Source of the DNA: Embleya hyalina
GTDB lineage: Bacteria > Actinomycetota > Actinomycetes > Streptomycetales > Streptomycetaceae
Reading direction: 5' to 3'
Length of the DNA: 64,000 nucleotides
Assembly (NCBI RefSeq): GCF_003967355.1
Contig: NZ_BIFH01000019.1
Coordinates: 186,001 to 250,000 of the forward strand
In this document: positions 61,441-64,000 of the stretch, piece after piece
Position numbering within the stretch: the stretch's first letter is position 1
How the letters are laid out: each line of letters opens with the position of its first letter
The notes under the pieces: generated by a model
Seen by the model: only the letters and a program-made list of their open reading frames with translations
The model's database searches: none
Told to the model about the DNA's origin: nothing
Translations under genes and position numbers: made by a program

Positions 61441-62880
61441 ATGAGAACCGACGACCGAGTCCCGGCGGGACAGCCGCCCGCACCCGGCCTGAAGGCGAAC
61501 GCCATCGGGCTCTCCGGCGCCCTCATGCAGTCGGTGACCACGATGTCCCCGGCCATCACGGTCGCCTTCACCGTGCCGTTCCTGGCCGGCACCGCCGGCG
61601 TGGCGAGCCCGCTGGTGGTGCTGCTCGCCGCCGTGGTGTCCTACCTGCTCGGCTACTCGCTGGCCCAACTCACCCGGCACATGACCTCCGCGGGCACCTA
61701 CCACAGCTTCGTCAGCCGGTTGCTCGGTCCGCGCTGGGGATTCCTCGCCGCGTGGGCGTACCTGCTGTTCTATCCGGTCGCCACCGCGATGTTGTGCGGA
61801 CTGTTCGGCTCGACGACGCACCGGGTGCTGCTGAGCGAATACGGCTGGGACGTGCCGTGGTGGGCGCCGATGATGCTGCTCCTGGTGGCGGTCGCCGCAC
61901 TGGCCTACCGAGGCGTCGAACTGGCCGTGGGCGTGACCGTGGCGCTGGGCGTCTTCGAGATCGTGGTGATGGTCGCGCTCTCCGTCTGGGGCCTGCTCCA
62001 GCCCGGTGCCGGCGGGACCAGCCTGAACTGGCTCACCGGGAGCGGAGCACCCACCGGCAACGGCTTCTTCCTCGGCTTCGTGTTCAGCATCTACACCTAC
62101 ACCGGCTGGGACGCCGCGGCCTCGCTCGGCGAGGAGACCGCGAACCCGCGCCGGAACATCCCCAAGGCCGTGCTCGGCTCGATCGTCATCCTGGGCGTGT
62201 TCGTCGTACTGACCACGTGGGGGCAACTGACCGGCTGGGGGATTCGCGACATCCAGGGCTTCGTCGACTCCGAGCAGATCCCGATGTTCGTCCTCGCGCA
62301 CAAGTACTGGGGCCCGCTGTGGTTCCTGGCCCTGCTGGCGCTGCTCAACTCGATCGTCGGCGGCGCCATCGCGTGCATGAACGCCTCGGCCCGGTTCATG
62401 TACGGCATGGCCCGAGCCGGCGCGCTGCCCGAACCGCTCGCCCGGCTGAGCCGGCATCAAACGCCGGCCGCGGCGATCGGGGTACAGACGGTGATCAACG
62501 TCGTGGTCGGGCTCGCGATGATCGGCACCGTCGGGCTGTACAACGTCTACTCGTTCACCGGGCTGATGTTCACCTTCGCCCTCGCCGTGGTGTACGTGAT
62601 GGGCAGTGTCGCGGTGTGGCGGATGTACCGGACCATGGCACGGCACGAGTTCACCTGGCTCAAGCACGCCCTGGTTCCGTTCCTCGGCAGCGCCGCGCTG
62701 ATCCTGGTGGCGTACGAATCACTGGACCCGCTGCCCGAGAGCCCGTTCGTGTGGGCATTGCCGGTGGTCGTCGTGTGGATGGTCGGCGGTCTGGTCCTGC
62801 TGCTCGTCCGCAGGCGCGGGCTCGACGACGACTCGCCCGAGGCCGAGCGTCCGGGCGCGACCGCGGCGCCGGCCCGATGA
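61441..62880 (+). CDS. APC superfamily amino acid/amine permease
   Basis: A 479-residue transporter with about twelve helices. The N-terminal motif GLSGALMQSVTTMSPAITVAFTVPFLAG and the FSIYTYTGWDAAASLGEETANPRRNIPKAVLGSI segment are diagnostic of APC amino-acid/polyamine/organocation transporters. GAGGAG precedes the ATG. It probably imports the amine substrate of the operon. The stop overlaps the next start (ATGA). Confidence 0.93.
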   Translation: MRTDDRVPAGQPPAPGLKANAIGLSGALMQSVTTMSPAITVAFTVPFLAGTAGVASPLVVLLAAVVSYLLGYSLAQLTRHMTSAGTYHSFVSRLLGPRWGFLAAWAYLLFYPVATAMLCGLFGSTTHRVLLSEYGWDVPWWAPMMLLLVAVAALAYRGVELAVGVTVALGVFEIVVMVALSVWGLLQPGAGGTSLNWLTGSGAPTGNGFFLGFVFSIYTYTGWDAAASLGEETANPRRNIPKAVLGSIVILGVFVVLTTWGQLTGWGIRDIQGFVDSEQIPMFVLAHKYWGPLWFLALLALLNSIVGGAIACMNASARFMYGMARAGALPEPLARLSRHQTPAAAIGVQTVINVVVGLAMIGTVGLYNVYSFTGLMFTFALAVVYVMGSVAVWRMYRTMARHEFTWLKHALVPFLGSAALILVAYESLDPLPESPFVWALPVVVVWMVGGLVLLLVRRRGLDDDSPEAERPGATAAPAR

Positions 62881-63773
62881 GCGCCGAGGGCAAGCGGGTC
62901 GTGGTCACCGGTGGTTCCGGTCGGGTGGGCCGGTACGTACTGACCGAGCTCGCGGGCGCGCACGACGTGCTGAACGCCGACCTCACTCCCGGGAAGGACG
63001 GCCCCGATGTCGCCTTCCGCCGCACGGACATCCTCGAACCCGCGACCTTGGCCTCGGCGTTCGCCGACGCCGACGTGGTGGTCCACCTCGCCGGGATCGA
63101 CTACGACCGGGCGAGCGATCCGCGGGCCTGCGTCCGGGTGAACACCCTCGGCTGCTGGAACGTGCTCCAGGCGGCCCGCGAACAGGGCGTCACCCGGGTC
63201 GTGGTGTGTTCCAGCGTCGCGGCCACCGGACTGCACGAACTGCGCGCCGGATGGACCCCGACCCGGTTGCCGGTGGACGACACACATCCGAGCCGGCCGG
63301 TGGACGCGTACGGCATCAGCAAGGCGATGGTCGAGGTGACCGCGCGCGGCTTCGCCGACGCGGGCGGGCTGGAGGTGGTGTGCCTGCGCCCCTGCGCGGT
63401 GGTCTTCCCGGAGAACCTGCACACCTTCGTCGACCCGGCGACGGGAGTCGGCCCGCGCACGCTGCACGACTACGTCACGGCGGAGGACGTCGCGCGCGCC
63501 TTCCGAGCCGCCGTGGAAACCACCACGCCCACCTTCGGGCCCTACCTGCTCGCCGCGGCGGACTGCGCCCACCCGGACCCGACGCTGGACTGGTACACCC
63601 GCGAGGTGGGCGAGGTACCCGCCGACCTCGACCGGGACCGCTTCACCCGCGACCCCCACGCCGGCGCGGTCCGCACCGACGGCGCGCGCGCCGCCCTCGG
63701 CTGGGAACCACGCGGGCGGTTCACCGACCTCCTCGCCCGGCACCACCACGACCCTCACCGGAGGACCCCATGA
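62877..63773 (+). CDS. NAD(P)-dependent epimerase/dehydratase (extended SDR)
   Basis: A 298-residue Rossmann-fold enzyme. Nucleotide binding is at VVVTGGSGRVGRYVL (G-x-x-G-x-x-G), Asp at the NAD ribose position in NADLTPG, and the catalytic Ser in VVVCSSVAATG and Tyr-x-x-x-Lys in DAYGISKAMVE. The active site suggests oxidation or epimerisation of a sugar- or acid-like substrate; uronate dehydrogenase-type members look similar. It overlaps both neighbours by ATGA. Confidence 0.92.
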   Translation: MSAEGKRVVVTGGSGRVGRYVLTELAGAHDVLNADLTPGKDGPDVAFRRTDILEPATLASAFADADVVVHLAGIDYDRASDPRACVRVNTLGCWNVLQAAREQGVTRVVVCSSVAATGLHELRAGWTPTRLPVDDTHPSRPVDAYGISKAMVEVTARGFADAGGLEVVCLRPCAVVFPENLHTFVDPATGVGPRTLHDYVTAEDVARAFRAAVETTTPTFGPYLLAAADCAHPDPTLDWYTREVGEVPADLDRDRFTRDPHAGAVRTDGARAALGWEPRGRFTDLLARHHHDPHRRTP

Positions 63774-64000
63774 CCGACCGGACCCGGCTGCGCGACCTCA
63801 CCGGCCCCGAGATCGCCGCCCGAGCGGCGAACGAGGTGCTGTTCCTGCCGCTCGGCTCGATCGAACAACACGGCCCGCACCTGCCGGTGGACACCGACAC
63901 GCACATCGCCGAGCGCTTCGCCGAGGCCGTGTGCGCCCGCGTCGGCGGCCTGGTCGCCCCCGGGTACGCCTACGGGTCGCGATCGCGGCCGATCAGCGGC
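63770..64000 (+). CDS. Creatininase family protein, N-terminal part (cut by window edge)
   Basis: The first 77 residues of a creatininase-family metal-dependent hydrolase. The signature EVLFLPLGSIEQHGPHLPVDTDTHIAERFAE contains metal ligands Glu, His and Asp of the family (E-Q-H-G-x-H-L-P-x-x-T/D-D). Members open cyclic amides such as creatinine or act in cofactor pathways. Its place after an amine permease and a PucR-controlled operon supports breakdown of a guanidino compound. The 3' end lies outside the window. ATG overlaps the previous stop. Confidence 0.9.
   Translation, partial: MTDRTRLRDLTGPEIAARAANEVLFLPLGSIEQHGPHLPVDTDTHIAERFAEAVCARVGGLVAPGYAYGSRSRPISG

Noticed and set aside
1-64000. 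tRNA, rRNA, insertion sequence or origin of replication
   Set aside because: Reading both strands I saw no cloverleaf-like gene with a TTC-loop, no transposase motif with terminal inverted repeats and no DnaA-box cluster. A covariance or profile search was not possible here.

Overview
The window is 64 kb of very GC-rich DNA with tightly packed genes, many GTG or TTG starts, ATGA or GTGA stop/start overlaps, and families typical of filamentous actinomycetes (SARP/AfsR regulator, MmyB-like XRE regulator, PucR, many TetR, secreted tripeptidyl aminopeptidase, CGNR zinc finger). A chromosome arm or accessory region of a Streptomyces-like or Streptosporangium-like organism fits best; the genus cannot be fixed from the sequence. 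I saw no rRNA or tRNA gene, CRISPR array, insertion sequence or replication origin.

Layout. 0-9 kb: end of an unknown protein, a truncated CGNR protein, a GNAT acetyltransferase, a lipoprotein peptidase, a DrrAB-type drug exporter, a large AfsR-like regulator and a UTP-glucose-1-phosphate uridylyltransferase. 9.2-15.5 kb: an aromatic-ring degradation operon on the minus strand (Rieske alpha, beta, extradiol dioxygenase, ring-fission hydrolase, FNR/2Fe-2S reductase). The expected cis-dihydrodiol dehydrogenase position holds only a frameshifted C-terminal SDR remnant. An MmyB-like regulator diverges from the operon. 15.5-25 kb: a membrane-anchored acidic protein, a lipoprotein, an Imm-5-like gene next to a large helical-repeat protein, a serine hydrolase, and a two-component pair whose response regulator is degenerate. 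25-28.8 kb: a siderophore-interacting protein and frameshifted MFS exporter, with a divergent TetR gene and two matched operators.

28.9-38.7 kb is an accessory stretch: lipoprotein, membrane protein, Imm33-like protein, a tandem-duplicated protein, a beta-rich protein of unknown role, at least two decayed genes, and a TetR/dienelactone hydrolase pair sharing a perfect 19-bp inverted repeat. 39.2-43.2 kb is the most striking part: a 67-residue precursor with six cysteines, a MauE-like membrane redox protein, a membrane-anchored TlpA-like thioredoxin, an ABC exporter without a peptidase domain and an S26 signal peptidase. No lanthionine or other RiPP modification enzyme is present, so I read it as a dedicated system for making and exporting a disulfide-stapled peptide.

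43.8-57.5 kb: a VOC protein, TetR and aldehyde dehydrogenase, amidohydrolase, S9 peptidase and a complete Dpp/Opp-type peptide ABC transporter, which together suggest peptide uptake and breakdown. 57.6-64 kb: a PucR regulator diverging from a coupled operon (truncated agmatinase leader, TPP-dependent enzyme, APC permease, NAD-dependent epimerase, creatininase-family protein cut by the window edge), probably for catabolism of an amine or guanidino compound.
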